64,000 nt of DNA from Spirilliplanes yamanashiensis (GCF_016863475.1 NZ_BOOY01000006.1:124001-188000), one strand, 5' to 3'; counted from the stretch's first letter, positions 1-8,413 are shown. Numbers and translations are program-made. Notes: a model not told the origin generated them from the sequence alone.

Positions 1-493
1 CCTCGTCGACGACCTGCTGCTGCTCGCCCGCGCGGACGACCCCCGCCCGGCCGTCGCCGCCGACCGGGTCGACCTGGGCGCCGTGCTCGCCGAGGCGGTG
101 AGCCGCTGCCCGTCGCCGCCGGTGCGGCCGTTCGCCGCTCCGGACGAGCCCGTGTGGACGGTCGGCGACCACGACGCCCTGCTGCGCGTCGCCGGCAACC
201 TGCTCGACAACGCCGCCCGGCACGCCGCGGGCGCGGTCACGGTCGGCGTGGCCCGCGAGGGCGCGTCGGTGCTGCTGACCGTCAGCGACGACGGGCCCGG
301 CATCCCCGCCGCCGACCGGGAGCGGGTGTTCGGCCGGTTCACCCGCCTCGACGACGCCCGCGCCCGCGACGCCGGCGGCTCCGGGCTCGGCCTGGCCATC
401 GTGCGCGAGCTGGTGCACCGGCACGGCGGCACGGTCACGCTCGCCGACGCGGACCCGGGGGTACGTGCCGAAGTCCGGCTGCCGGCGGCCTGA
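1..493 (+). CDS. Sensor histidine kinase, C-terminal part (start lies before the window)
   Basis: The reading frame is open from the first bases and ends in TGA at 491-493. It begins in what looks like the end of the dimerisation helix (LVDDLLLLARAD) and continues through a complete HATPase_c domain. The N box (NLLDNAARHA), G1 box (DDGPGIPA), F box (FGRFTRLD) and G2 box (GGSGLGLAIV) are all visible, so ATP binding should be intact. The layout is that of membrane-bound EnvZ/BaeS-type kinases; the sensor and HAMP parts are outside the window. A partner response regulator would be expected upstream. The signal sensed cannot be inferred. Confidence 0.93.
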   Translation, partial: LVDDLLLLARADDPRPAVAADRVDLGAVLAEAVSRCPSPPVRPFAAPDEPVWTVGDHDALLRVAGNLLDNAARHAAGAVTVGVAREGASVLLTVSDDGPGIPAADRERVFGRFTRLDDARARDAGGSGLGLAIVRELVHRHGGTVTLADADPGVRAEVRLPAA

Positions 494-513
494 ACCGGCG
501 CTACGGTGCTGGC

Positions 514-2055
514 ATGGCGGAATCCGACATCGGTGCGGCTGTGCGCGCCGGCTACGCGTTCACCGGCCCGGCCCTCGACCTCGGCGCCCTCGTCGTCGAC
601 GGCGCCGCCTGCGACCCCACGGCCAAGGTGCGCATCCCGCTCGCCATGGTGAACCGGCACGGCCTCGTCGCGGGCGCCACCGGCACCGGCAAGACGAAGA
701 CCCTGCAGGCGATGGCGGAGCAGCTGTCCGCCGCGGGCGTGCCCGTGTTCCTCGCCGACATCAAGGGCGACCTGTCGGGCCTCGCCACCCCCGGCGACGC
801 CACCGAGCGGGTCACCACCCGGGCCACCGACATCGGCTACGACTGGCAGCCCGCCGCGTACCCCGTCGAGTTCTTCGCCCTGGGCGGGGTCGGCACGGGC
901 GTGCCGGTGCGGGCCACCGTCACCGCGTTCGGCCCCACGCTGCTGGCGAAGGTGCTCGGCCTCAACGACGTCCAGGAGTCCTCGCTCGGCCTGGTCTTCC
1001 ACTTCGCCGACCGCAACGGCCTGCCGCTGCTCGACCTCAAGGACCTGCGGGCCGTCGTCCAGCACCTGACGTCGCCCGCCGGCGCCGCGGCGCTGGCCGA
1101 GCTGGGCGGGCTGTCGAAGGCCACCGCCGGGGTCATCCTGCGCAAGCTCATCAGCTTCGCCGACGGCGGCGCCGACGAGTTCTTCGGCGAGCCCGAGTTC
1201 GACACCCGCGACTTCCTGCGCGTGCACCCGGACGGCCGCGGCGTCGTCAGCGTGCTGGAGCTGCCCGGCCTGCAGGACCGGCCCGACCTGTTCGCCACGT
1301 TCCTGATGTGGTTCCTGGCCGACCTGTTCGACGACCTGCCCGAGGTCGGCGACGTCGAGAAGCCGAAGCTGGTGTTCTTCTTCGACGAGGCGCACCTGCT
1401 GTTCCGCGACGCCTCGAAGGAGTTCCTGGCCGCCATCACCCAGACCGTGCGGCTCATCCGGTCCAAGGGCGTCGGCATCTTCTTCGTCACCCAGACCCCC
1501 AAGGACGTCCCCGGCGACGTGCTCGCCCAGCTCGGCAACCGCATCCAGCACGCGCTGCGCGCGTACACGCCCGAGGACGCCAAGGCGCTCAAGGCGACGG
1601 TGTCGACGTTCCCGCGCTCGGACTACGACCTGGAGGAGGTGCTCACCCAGCTCGGCACCGGCGAGGCCGTCGTGACGGTGCTCAGCGAGCGCGGCGCCCC
1701 CACCCCGGTCGCGTGGACCCGGCTGCCGCCGCCGCGCTCGCGGATGGCCCCGGCGGACGCCGCGGTGGCGGAGGGGATCGTGGCGGCGTCGCCGCTGCTG
1801 GCCGCGTACGGCACCGAGGTCGACCGCGAGTCCGCCTACGAGCGCCTGCTCGCGAAGGTCACGCCCGCCCCGGCGCCCGCCCCCGCCCCGCCGCCCGCGG
1901 CCCCGGCGCCCGCGCCCGCCGATGCCGGTCCGGGGTTCCTCGAGCGGGCGCTCGGCAACACCGCCGTGCGCGGCGCCCTGCGCAGCGCGGCGACCGCCGC
2001 CGGGCGGGAGATCGTGCGCTCGCTGTTCGGCGCGGCCCGGCGCCGGCGCCGCTGA
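514..2055 (+). CDS. HerA/DUF853-type helicase-like ATPase
   Basis: A 513-residue protein of the bacterial HerA-like family (DUF853), P-loop ATPases of the FtsK/HerA group often found as single genes in actinobacteria. Walker A is GATGTGKT at residues 54-61, and a clear Walker B with the DEAH-like sequence FFFDEAHLLF lies near residue 290. An arginine-rich stretch (TVRLIRSKGVGIFFVTQTP) follows. The C-terminus has an Ala/Pro-rich linker (about 448-470) and ends in a basic tail RRRRR. It starts with ATG 20 bp after the kinase stop. The physiological role is not established; DNA processing is the family-based guess. Confidence 0.85.
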   Translation: MAESDIGAAVRAGYAFTGPALDLGALVVDGAACDPTAKVRIPLAMVNRHGLVAGATGTGKTKTLQAMAEQLSAAGVPVFLADIKGDLSGLATPGDATERVTTRATDIGYDWQPAAYPVEFFALGGVGTGVPVRATVTAFGPTLLAKVLGLNDVQESSLGLVFHFADRNGLPLLDLKDLRAVVQHLTSPAGAAALAELGGLSKATAGVILRKLISFADGGADEFFGEPEFDTRDFLRVHPDGRGVVSVLELPGLQDRPDLFATFLMWFLADLFDDLPEVGDVEKPKLVFFFDEAHLLFRDASKEFLAAITQTVRLIRSKGVGIFFVTQTPKDVPGDVLAQLGNRIQHALRAYTPEDAKALKATVSTFPRSDYDLEEVLTQLGTGEAVVTVLSERGAPTPVAWTRLPPPRSRMAPADAAVAEGIVAASPLLAAYGTEVDRESAYERLLAKVTPAPAPAPAPPPAAPAPAPADAGPGFLERALGNTAVRGALRSAATAAGREIVRSLFGAARRRRR

Positions 2056-2068
2056 CCCCACCCGTTCC

Positions 2069-2100
2069 ACGAGGCCCGGCGCCACCACGCCGGGCCTCGT
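2069..2100 (+). terminator. Hairpin terminator after the HerA-like gene
   Basis: A 13-bp perfect inverted repeat (arms 2069-2081 and 2088-2100, 6-nt loop CCACCA) starts 14 bp after the stop codon at 2055. There is no T-tract, which is common for actinobacterial intrinsic terminators. Confidence 0.7.
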
Positions 2101-2465
2101 CGTGTTGCGGCGGGATTGCGGGGGCAGGCGCAAGCTGAGCGTCCGGTTTTTCCCGTTCTCGTGGAGGCGTGGTGCAGCTCCCGAACCCGCTCAGTGGCGT
2201 CGCCGGTGCGGCAGCGGCCGTCCACGCGCGCCCGCCGCGGCGCGCCGCGACCGGTCCGGTGCGCACCGGTGGCCGGGGCCGCTGCGCGGGCGTCCGCCGA
2301 GGTGGGCGGGCGGGAGCCGCCGCGGGCCGCCGGGCCACTGGACCGAGCGCCCCGATGATTGGACTGAGCGCCTCGATGATGCGCGCGGCCGATTCTGGAC
2401 GACGGCGCATGCGGGCGAGTGGGTCAGCTATGTTCCGGGCGGATCTGTCCCGGTTGACTCAAGGC
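2101..2465. other. Non-coding gap upstream of the NmrA gene
   Basis: This stretch of about 365 bp carries no convincing gene; the open frames through it lack homology-like motifs and have the composition of shadow frames. It is GC-rich up to about 2330 and then holds a 21-bp tandem repeat and a less GC-rich region (about 2385-2465) that probably contains the promoter of the following gene. Confidence 0.5.
2340..2381. repeat. Two tandem 21-bp imperfect repeats
   Basis: The copies 2340-2360 and 2361-2381 differ at three positions, with common pattern GGACYGAGCGCCYCGATGAT. A period of 21 bp is two helical turns, as expected for a regulator binding side by side on one DNA face. It lies 85-125 bp before the NmrA start. 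Its function is an inference. Confidence 0.5.
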
Positions 2466-3296
2466 ATGACGGAGCGCAGCAACACCCACCAGAACAGCCC
2501 CATCCTCGTCCTCGGCGGCACCGGCAAGACCGGGCGCCGCGTCGTCGACCGGCTCACCGAGCGCGGCGTGCTCACCCGGGTCGGCTCCCGGTCGGCCGAG
2601 ATCCCGTTCGACTGGGAGGACCGCTCCACCTGGGGGCCCGCCCTGGAGGGCGTCTCGGCGGTCTACATCTCGTTCTACCCGGAGCTGGCGTTCCCCGGCG
2701 CCACCGAGACCATCGAGGTCTTCACCCGCACGGCCGTGGCGGCCGGCGCCCGGCGGCTGGTGCTGCTGTCGGGCCGCGGCGAGGAGGAGGCCCGCGCCAG
2801 CGAGCTGGTCGTCGAGCGGTCGGGCGTCGCCTGGACCATCGTGCGGGCCAGCTGGTTCAACCAGAACTTCAGCGAGAACTTCCTGCTCGGCCCGGTGCTC
2901 AGCGGCGACATCGCGCTGCCCGCCGGCGACGCGGCGGAGCCGTTCGTCGACGCCGACGACATCGCCGACGTCGCGGTCGCCGCGCTCACCTCCGAGGGCC
3001 ACGACGGCCAGGTGTACGAGGTGGCCGGACCGCGCCTGCTCACCTTCGCCGACGTGGCGAAGGAGATCAGCGACGCGACCGGCCGCGACGTTCGTTACAC
3101 CCCGGTCAGCACCGAGGAGTACGCCGCCGTGCTGCGCGCGCAGGACCTCCCGATGGAGTTCGTCGACCTGTTCACCAAGATCCTGGACGGCCGCAACGCC
3201 AGCCTGACGGACGGCGTGCGCCGCGCGCTGGGCCGCGAGCCGCGCGACTTCCGGGACTACGCCCGCGCCACCGCCGCCACCGGCGTGTGGGGCTGA
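2466..3296 (+). CDS. NmrA-like NAD(P)-dependent atypical short-chain reductase
   Basis: A 276-residue NmrA/YtfG-type Rossmann protein. The N-terminal nucleotide motif GGTGKTG is at residues 17-23, and the central region has the family pattern of a lysine-free atypical SDR (WTIVRASWFNQNFSEN). Such proteins act as NAD(P)H-dependent quinone or azo reductases or as redox sensors. The ATG at 2466 was chosen because the glycine motif then falls at the usual depth. An in-frame upstream start at 2169 would add about 99 arginine-rich residues of non-coding character. It is followed 29 bp later by the hemerythrin gene. Confidence 0.8.
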   Translation: MTERSNTHQNSPILVLGGTGKTGRRVVDRLTERGVLTRVGSRSAEIPFDWEDRSTWGPALEGVSAVYISFYPELAFPGATETIEVFTRTAVAAGARRLVLLSGRGEEEARASELVVERSGVAWTIVRASWFNQNFSENFLLGPVLSGDIALPAGDAAEPFVDADDIADVAVAALTSEGHDGQVYEVAGPRLLTFADVAKEISDATGRDVRYTPVSTEEYAAVLRAQDLPMEFVDLFTKILDGRNASLTDGVRRALGREPRDFRDYARATAATGVWG

Positions 3297-3325
3297 TCCG
3301 TCCGCCCGGCGAAAGGGGAACCCCC

Positions 3326-3982
3326 GTGACCACCTCCACCTCGACCGACCCCGGCATGCGCACCCTGCCCGACCATCTCGTCGCCTTCGGGCTGGTGCAC
3401 GTCGCGCTGCGGCGCGACGTGCGCCGGCTGACGGCGGTCGCCGACCGCGTGACCCCCGCGACGGCCGGGCGGGTGCGCTCCTGGTGGAGCGCGGTTCACG
3501 ACGTCGTCGACTGGCACCACCGCACCGAGGACGACATCGTCTGGCCGGAGCTGCGCCGCCGGGTCCCCGGCTTCGCCGCCGCCGAGCGGACGATGGACCA
3601 CCACCACGCCGACCTGGAGGACGCGCTCGCCGCGGTCGTCGCGGCGCTCGCCCCGGGCGCCGACGCCGGGCGCCTCGCCCCGGCCGCCCGGCACCTCGAC
3701 CGGCTCCTGACCGAGCACCTGGCCGCGGAGGAGGCGATCGTGTTCCCGGCGTTCGCCGACGGCATGACGAAGCGGCAGTACCTGTGGATGGAGCGGCGGC
3801 TCATCGCCAACGCCTCGCCCGCCGTGCTGGCCACCCTGCTGCCCTGGCTGCTCGACGGCGCCGACCGGCGCACCGCGGCCCGGATGCTGCGGTTCGTGCC
3901 GCCGCCGCTGCAGGTCGCCGCGGGCACGGTGCTGCGCTGGCGCTACCAGCGCACCGTGCGCCCCGTGCTCGACCTGATCTGA
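3326..3982 (+). CDS. Hemerythrin HHE-domain protein
   Basis: A 218-residue soluble four-helix protein with the histidine/acidic ligand set of a diiron hemerythrin: WHHRTEDD, DHHHAD and EHLAAEE. Such domains bind O2, NO or iron. The GTG start at 3326 follows a GAAAGGGG ribosome site. The C-terminal 60 residues (WMERRLIANASPAVLATLLPW...) are typical of the longer actinobacterial version. The specific role is unknown. It follows the NmrA gene on the same strand and may be co-transcribed with it. Confidence 0.85.
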   Translation: MTTSTSTDPGMRTLPDHLVAFGLVHVALRRDVRRLTAVADRVTPATAGRVRSWWSAVHDVVDWHHRTEDDIVWPELRRRVPGFAAAERTMDHHHADLEDALAAVVAALAPGADAGRLAPAARHLDRLLTEHLAAEEAIVFPAFADGMTKRQYLWMERRLIANASPAVLATLLPWLLDGADRRTAARMLRFVPPPLQVAAGTVLRWRYQRTVRPVLDLI

Positions 3983-4052
3983 TCCGTCCGGCCCGGTTCC
4001 CGGCAGCGCCGCCGGGGGCCGGGCCGCTCACCGTCGTCCGTAGGGAGTCATC

Positions 4053-4589
4053 GTGTCCGTCCTGTCCTCCCCGCCGGTGCGCGCGCCGCACCGGCCGAGC
4101 CCGTTCGCCGGTGCGGTGCTCGGCGCCGCCGCCGTCGTCATGGGCCTGATGGCCGGGCTGTTCTTCGCGTTCGACGTCTCGGTGATGCCGGGGCTGGCCG
4201 CGGTCGACGACCGCACGTTCGTGGCCGCGATGCAGGCCGCCAACGCGGCCATCCTCAACCCGGTGTTCGGCCTGACGTTCGGCGGCGCGGCCGTGCTGAC
4301 GCTGGTGGCCGGGGTGCTGCTGCTGGCCGGCGGGCGGCGCCGCGCCGCGACGTGGGCGCTGGCCGCGCTGGGGCTGTACGTCGTCGTGCTGGTGCTCACC
4401 ATGGGCGTCGAGGTGCCGCTGAACGATCAGCTGGCGGCGGCCGGCGACGCGCGCACGCTCGCCGACCCGGCCGCGGTGCGGGCCCGCTTCGAGCCGACGT
4501 GGGTGCCGGTCAACGTGTTCCGCACGCTCGGCTGCACGGCCGCCCTGGCGTGCCTGGCCCGGGCGATCCACCTGAACGCCCGCGGCTGA
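4053..4589 (+). CDS. DUF1772 membrane protein (anthrone-oxygenase-like)
   Basis: A 178-residue protein with four predicted membrane segments (about 23-45, 72-95, 103-122 and 152-172), matching DUF1772. Some family members are called anthrone oxygenases, but most have no proven function. The conserved VMPGLAAVDDRTFVAAMQAANAAI stretch after the first helix is also found in the gene at 5236-5715, so the window holds two paralogues flanking the phosphopantetheinyl transferase. GTG start preceded by TAGGGAG. Confidence 0.8.
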   Translation: MSVLSSPPVRAPHRPSPFAGAVLGAAAVVMGLMAGLFFAFDVSVMPGLAAVDDRTFVAAMQAANAAILNPVFGLTFGGAAVLTLVAGVLLLAGGRRRAATWALAALGLYVVVLVLTMGVEVPLNDQLAAAGDARTLADPAAVRARFEPTWVPVNVFRTLGCTAALACLARAIHLNARG

Positions 4590-4597
4590 CGCCCGCG

Positions 4598-5239
4598 CTA
4601 CAGCGTCACGGCCGCCACGAGCAGCCCGCGCGCGGCGAGCCAGCGGCCGTCGAACGCGGCCACCGGGCCCGGCCCGCCCTCGGGGCGCAGCCGGGCCCGG
4701 AACGTGCCCGCCGGGTCGATGGTGACGTGCGCCTCCGCGCAGCCCAGCCACCGGCCGGTCAGCGGCGACCACGCCTTGAAGACGGCCTCCTTGGCGCAGA
4801 ACAGCAGCCGGTCCCAGGGCACCCCGGGGTGCCCGTCGGCCAGCTCGCGCAGGTGCGGCTGCTCCTCGCCGGCGGAGGCGACCAGCGACAGCACGCCCGG
4901 CGGCAGCGGCTCGGCGGGCTCGGCGTCGATGCCGAGGGCGGTCAGGTCGGTGGCGCGCGCGACGGCGGCGGCCCGGTAGCCGTCGCAGTGGGTGAGGCTG
5001 CCGACGACGCCGGTGGGCCAGGCGGGGGCCCGCCCGGCGCCGCGCAGCACGGCGGCCGGGGGCAGCCCGAGCTGGGCCAGGGCCCGGCGGGCGCAGGCGC
5101 GGGTGGTGCCGAACTCGCGGACCCGGCGAGGCAGGGCGCCCGCGACGAGCGCCTCCTCGCCGGGGAACAGCGCGGCGGGCGCCTCGTCGTCGAAGGCCTC
5201 GGCCGCCGCGACGCCCGCCGGGAGGATCGCGGCGATCAT
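4598..5239 (-). CDS. 4'-Phosphopantetheinyl transferase, EntD/Sfp type
   Basis: A 213-residue enzyme that would transfer phosphopantetheine from CoA to carrier-protein serines. Signature motifs are present: SLTHCDGYRAAAVA, GIDAEP (the Mg-binding GIDVE motif) and FCAKEAVFKAWSPLTG (the WxxKEA helix). The ATG at 5239 overlaps the stop of the DUF1772 gene by 4 bp. Its position next to the cluster makes it the likely activator of the two discrete carrier proteins and the two NRPS thiolation domains, though it could also serve siderophore or lipid pathways elsewhere. Confidence 0.9.
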   Translation of the reverse strand: MIAAILPAGVAAAEAFDDEAPAALFPGEEALVAGALPRRVREFGTTRACARRALAQLGLPPAAVLRGAGRAPAWPTGVVGSLTHCDGYRAAAVARATDLTALGIDAEPAEPLPPGVLSLVASAGEEQPHLRELADGHPGVPWDRLLFCAKEAVFKAWSPLTGRWLGCAEAHVTIDPAGTFRARLRPEGGPGPVAAFDGRWLAARGLLVAAVTL

Positions 5240-5715
5240 GCGGTGACGAGGGCGGCGCCGAGGCAGGCGAACGCGGCGGTGTTGGTCAGCGCGCGGGCGA
5301 GGTTCCAGCGCACCCAGGGCGCCTCGAACGCGCGCCGGGCGGCGCCCGGGTCGTCGATGCGGGCGCCGGGGCCGGCGGCGTCGAGGCGGTTGTTGAGCGG
5401 GATGTTGACCCGGAAGGTGATGCCGAGCGTCCACACGTACAGCGCCAGGCCGGCGACGGTGAGCCCGAACGTCGTCCACGAGCCGATGTGCAGGGCGGCG
5501 GCGACGGCGGTGAGCAGGAACGCGCCGAAGAAGCTGAGCGCGAACCAGCCGTTCTGGATGGCGGCGTTGATGTGCTGCATGGCCGAGACGAACGCGCGGT
5601 CGTCGACCCGGCGCAGGCCCGGCATGACGGAGCACGCGTAGGTGTAGAAGAGGCCGGCGATGAGGCCCATGGCGATGGTGGCCGCGATCAGGACGGCGGT
5701 GCGGACGAGTTCCAC
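5236..5715 (-). CDS. DUF1772 membrane protein, second copy
   Basis: A 159-residue four-helix membrane protein, paralogous to the gene at 4053-4589 (shared SVMPGLRRVDDRAFVSAMQHINAAI pattern and the NIPLNNRLDAAG loop). The GTG start at 5715 has a GAGGAG ribosome site. It is translationally coupled to the downstream phosphopantetheinyl transferase by ATGA. It is divergently transcribed from the AraC regulator, which probably controls it. Confidence 0.8.
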   Translation of the reverse strand: MELVRTAVLIAATIAMGLIAGLFYTYACSVMPGLRRVDDRAFVSAMQHINAAIQNGWFALSFFGAFLLTAVAAALHIGSWTTFGLTVAGLALYVWTLGITFRVNIPLNNRLDAAGPGARIDDPGAARRAFEAPWVRWNLARALTNTAAFACLGAALVTA

Positions 5716-5787
5716 GGTGCGCTCCTCAACTTCGGTACAAAAAGATCAAACTACCTAAATACAACATAAGGGTCTAGACTGTCCTGC
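5716..5787. promoter_or_regulatory. Divergent promoter region, DUF1772-PPTase / AraC
   Basis: This 72-bp gap is strikingly AT-rich for the window (TACAAAAAGATCAAACTACC and neighbouring sequence). It must hold both divergent promoters and probably the AraC operator. No exact -10/-35 pair is assigned. Confidence 0.5.
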
Positions 5788-6894
5788 ATGGAGGCTCTGA
5801 ACGGACTGCTCGACCAGCCCCGCGCACGCGGCGCGTTCCTGCTGCGCTCCGTGCTCGACCCCCCGTGGTGCCTGCGCATCGAGGACCGGGCCGCCCTCTC
5901 GCTCGTCACGGTGGTGCGCGGGCACGCCTGGATCCTGCCCGACCACGGCCGCCCCACCGAGCTGCACCCGGGCGACGTCGCGATCATGCGCGGCCCCGAG
6001 CCCTACACGGTGGCCGACGACCCGGCCACGCCGGTGCAGATCGTCATCCACCCCGGCCAGCACTGCACCACCGTCGAGGGCGCCGACATGGCCCAGGAGA
6101 TGAGCCTCGGCGTGCGCACCTGGGGCGACGACCTGCACGCCGGCACCGTGCTGCTCAGTGGCACCTACCAGCTGCAGTCCGAGGTGAGCCGCCGGCTGCT
6201 CGGCGCGCTGCCCGACGTCGTCGTCGGCCGCAGCGACGCCACGCTGGTCTCGCTCATCACCGCCGAGTCCGGCCGGGACGAGCCCGGCCAGGAACTGGTC
6301 CTCGACCGGCTGCTCGACCTGCTGCTCATCACCGTCCTGCGGTCCTGGCTGGGCGGCGCCGACGCCCCGGCGCACGGCTGGCACCGCGCCCAGCAGGACC
6401 CGGTCGTCGGCCCGGCGCTGCGGCTGCTGCACACCGACCCGGCGAACGGCTGGACCGTCGCCACCCTCGCCGCCGCCGTCGGCATCTCCCGCGCCGCGCT
6501 GGCCCGCCGGTTCACCGACCTGGTCGGCGAGCCGCCGATGACGTACCTGACGGACTTCCGCCTCGACCTGGCCGCCGACCGGCTGCGCGAGCAGGACGCC
6601 ACCATCGGCGAGGTGGCGCGGCAGGTGGGCTACGGCAGCGCGTTCGCGCTCAGCACCGCCTTCAAGCGGGTGCGCGGCGTCAGCCCGCAGGAGTACCGGC
6701 GCCAGGCGCTGGCCGGGCAGGTCGCGCAGAGCGTGGCCGAGCCGGTCACCGACGAGGCCCGCGCCACCTGGCGCGGCGCCGCGGTGCGCCAGGCCGGGCA
6801 CGCCGGCGACCGGCCGGCGCGGGTGCGGCCCGGCGCCGCCCGGGTGGTGCGCCGGGTCGGCCGCGACGGCCGCGACAGCCGCGGACCCGCCTGA
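5788..6894 (+). CDS. AraC-family regulator with cupin_6 N-terminus
   Basis: A 368-residue regulator. The first 170 residues form the AraC_binding_2/cupin_6 sensor domain (WILPDHGRPTELHPGDVAIMRGP). Residues about 210-310 hold two helix-turn-helix motifs (VATLAAAVGISRAALARRF and IGEVARQVGYGSAFALSTAFKR). A non-conserved Arg/Ala-rich tail follows. Members of this subgroup usually control an adjacent divergent oxidoreductase or membrane-protein gene, here DUF1772 plus the phosphopantetheinyl transferase. Whether it also controls the biosynthetic cluster is unknown. Confidence 0.88.
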   Translation: MEALNGLLDQPRARGAFLLRSVLDPPWCLRIEDRAALSLVTVVRGHAWILPDHGRPTELHPGDVAIMRGPEPYTVADDPATPVQIVIHPGQHCTTVEGADMAQEMSLGVRTWGDDLHAGTVLLSGTYQLQSEVSRRLLGALPDVVVGRSDATLVSLITAESGRDEPGQELVLDRLLDLLLITVLRSWLGGADAPAHGWHRAQQDPVVGPALRLLHTDPANGWTVATLAAAVGISRAALARRFTDLVGEPPMTYLTDFRLDLAADRLREQDATIGEVARQVGYGSAFALSTAFKRVRGVSPQEYRRQALAGQVAQSVAEPVTDEARATWRGAAVRQAGHAGDRPARVRPGAARVVRRVGRDGRDSRGPA

Positions 6895-6901
6895 CACGCG
6901 G

Positions 6902-6932
6902 CGATGCCCGGTCCACACGGGACCGGGCGTCG
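6902..6932. terminator. Bidirectional hairpin terminator
   Basis: A 13-bp stem with one G-T wobble (arms 6902-6914 and 6920-6932, 5-nt loop ACACG) sits between two converging genes, the AraC regulator ending at 6894 and the trpC-like gene ending at 6951. It probably closes operon A. Confidence 0.7.
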
Positions 6933-6950
6933 TCGTCGGGCGGACGGGCG

Positions 6951-7697
6951 TCACGGCGCGGCCGCGACCGCCCCGACCGGCACGGGCGCGCCGACCGTCG
7001 CGGGCACCGTCCCGCGCCGCAGCGCGCGCACCGTGCGGGCCCAGGTGACCGGGTCGCCGTGGCGCAGCAGCGACGTGCCGACGAGCAGCCCCGCAAAGCC
7101 GTGGTCGAGCAGGCGCGCCGCCGTCTCCGGCCGGTCGATGCCGCTGGCGCTCACCGCGCAACGCGTGCCGGTCGCCAGCACCGCCGGCAGCAGCCGCAGG
7201 CTGCGCCCGAGGTCGCCGCCGTCGCGCTCCCGCGTCTTGATGTCCTTGTTGTTGACCGCCAGTACGCACTCGTCTGCGTGCGGCAGGCCGTCCAGCTCCG
7301 CCTCCGTCGTCACCTCGATGAACGGGGTCAGCCCCAGCAGCAGCGCCGCCGGCACCAGGCTGTGCAGGGCGGTGCGGGGCAGCAGCCCGGCGGTCAGCAG
7401 CACCGCCGACGCCCCCAGCTCCCGGGCGGTGCGCAGCTGGTCCCGGCGGGTGACGAAGTCCTTCTGCAGCAGCGGCCGGCGGGTGCGGCTCGCGACGTCG
7501 CGCAGCAGCTCCCGGGTGCCGCCGAACCACCGGCCGGTGACCACCGAGACGCACGGGGCGCCGGCCTGCTCGTACGCGGCCAGCACCGCCGGCACGGTGC
7601 GGCCCGCGAGCAGGTCCGCGCCGTGCGCGTCGCGGCACTTCACCTCCATGATCACGGGGTGCTCGGCGGCGAGCAGGGCCTCCACGAACGACGACAT
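6951..7697 (-). CDS. trpC: Divergent indole-3-glycerol-phosphate synthase (TrpC-like)
   Basis: A 248-residue TIM barrel of the IGPS family, which normally decarboxylates and cyclises CdRP to indole-3-glycerol phosphate. By eye, the catalytic Glu18 and Lys20 (MEVK), Lys79 (QKDF), Glu128 (IEV) and the Asn pair (NNKD) are kept. The usual SPS loop after the first motif is replaced by RDAHG. The SESG motif reads SASG (Ala184 for Glu), and NNRD reads NNKD. The N-terminus is about 30-40 residues shorter than usual, removing much of the segment that helps bind substrate. The start is firm: ATG with AGGAGGA 3-4 nt upstream. Last gene of operon A. It may use a substrate other than CdRP. Confidence 0.85.
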   Translation of the reverse strand: MSSFVEALLAAEHPVIMEVKCRDAHGADLLAGRTVPAVLAAYEQAGAPCVSVVTGRWFGGTRELLRDVASRTRRPLLQKDFVTRRDQLRTARELGASAVLLTAGLLPRTALHSLVPAALLLGLTPFIEVTTEAELDGLPHADECVLAVNNKDIKTRERDGGDLGRSLRLLPAVLATGTRCAVSASGIDRPETAARLLDHGFAGLLVGTSLLRHGDPVTWARTVRALRRGTVPATVGAPVPVGAVAAAP

Positions 7698-7726
7698 GCT
7701 TCCTCCTGGCAGGGTGGTCGGATCGG

Positions 7727-8413
7727 TCAGGACGGCGCCGGGGCCCCGATGCCCCAGCCGGCGGCGATCGCGGCGACCGCCGCCGGGTCGAACGCGCCGC
7801 CGGCGGCACGCGCCGCCGTGTCGACGTCGATGCCGGCGTAGCCGGGCAGGGCGGTGGCGGCGGCGTAGTCGCCCGCGTTGCCGGCGCCCAGGCCGCCCGC
7901 GAGCAGGAACGGCCGCGGCAGGCCGGTGGCGGCGCGCAGCACGTCGCCGGGGGCCAGGGCCACCCCGGTGCTGCCGACGCGGCCGTCCTCGGCCACCCGG
8001 TCGAGCAGGAACAGGTCGGTGCCCGCCCGCGTGTAGAACGGCACGAACCGGCTCTCCACGCAGGCGCCGTCGCGCAGGTGCAGCACCTTGACCACGACGG
8101 CGTCCGGCGCGGCCGCCTTGAGCGCGCGGACCACGCCCGGCGGCTGGTAGGCGTGCAGCTGCACCCACCGGATGCCGGTGCGGCGCAGCACGGCGGTCAG
8201 CGCCGCCACGTCGGCGAGGAACGTGACCAGCACCGGCTCGGCCGTGCCGGTGGCCCGCACGGCGTCCGCCAGCCGCGCGAGCCGGTCCGCGCTTAGCTCG
8301 GCCGGGCCGCCGGGCACGCCGTGCCACAGCCCGACCAGCCCGGCGCCCGCGCCGGCGAGCAGCGCGGGGTCGGCGTCGCGGGTCGCCCCGCAGACCTTCA
8401 GCAGCGGGCCCAT
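7727..8413 (-). CDS. trpF: Divergent phosphoribosylanthranilate isomerase (TrpF-like)
   Basis: A 228-residue TIM barrel of the TrpF family (Amadori rearrangement of a phosphoribosylamine). The catalytic Cys8 (KVCGAT) and Asp138 (LLDRV) are present, and VQLH is recognisable. The GGTG loop reads GSTG, and the phosphate-binding DVSSGVE motif reads DVDTAAR, so substrate contacts differ from housekeeping TrpF. The ATG at 8413 shares one base with the stop of the upstream dehydrogenase (TGATG). A 29-bp gap separates it from the trpC-like gene. Confidence 0.83.
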   Translation of the reverse strand: MGPLLKVCGATRDADPALLAGAGAGLVGLWHGVPGGPAELSADRLARLADAVRATGTAEPVLVTFLADVAALTAVLRRTGIRWVQLHAYQPPGVVRALKAAAPDAVVVKVLHLRDGACVESRFVPFYTRAGTDLFLLDRVAEDGRVGSTGVALAPGDVLRAATGLPRPFLLAGGLGAGNAGDYAAATALPGYAGIDVDTAARAAGGAFDPAAVAAIAAGWGIGAPAPS

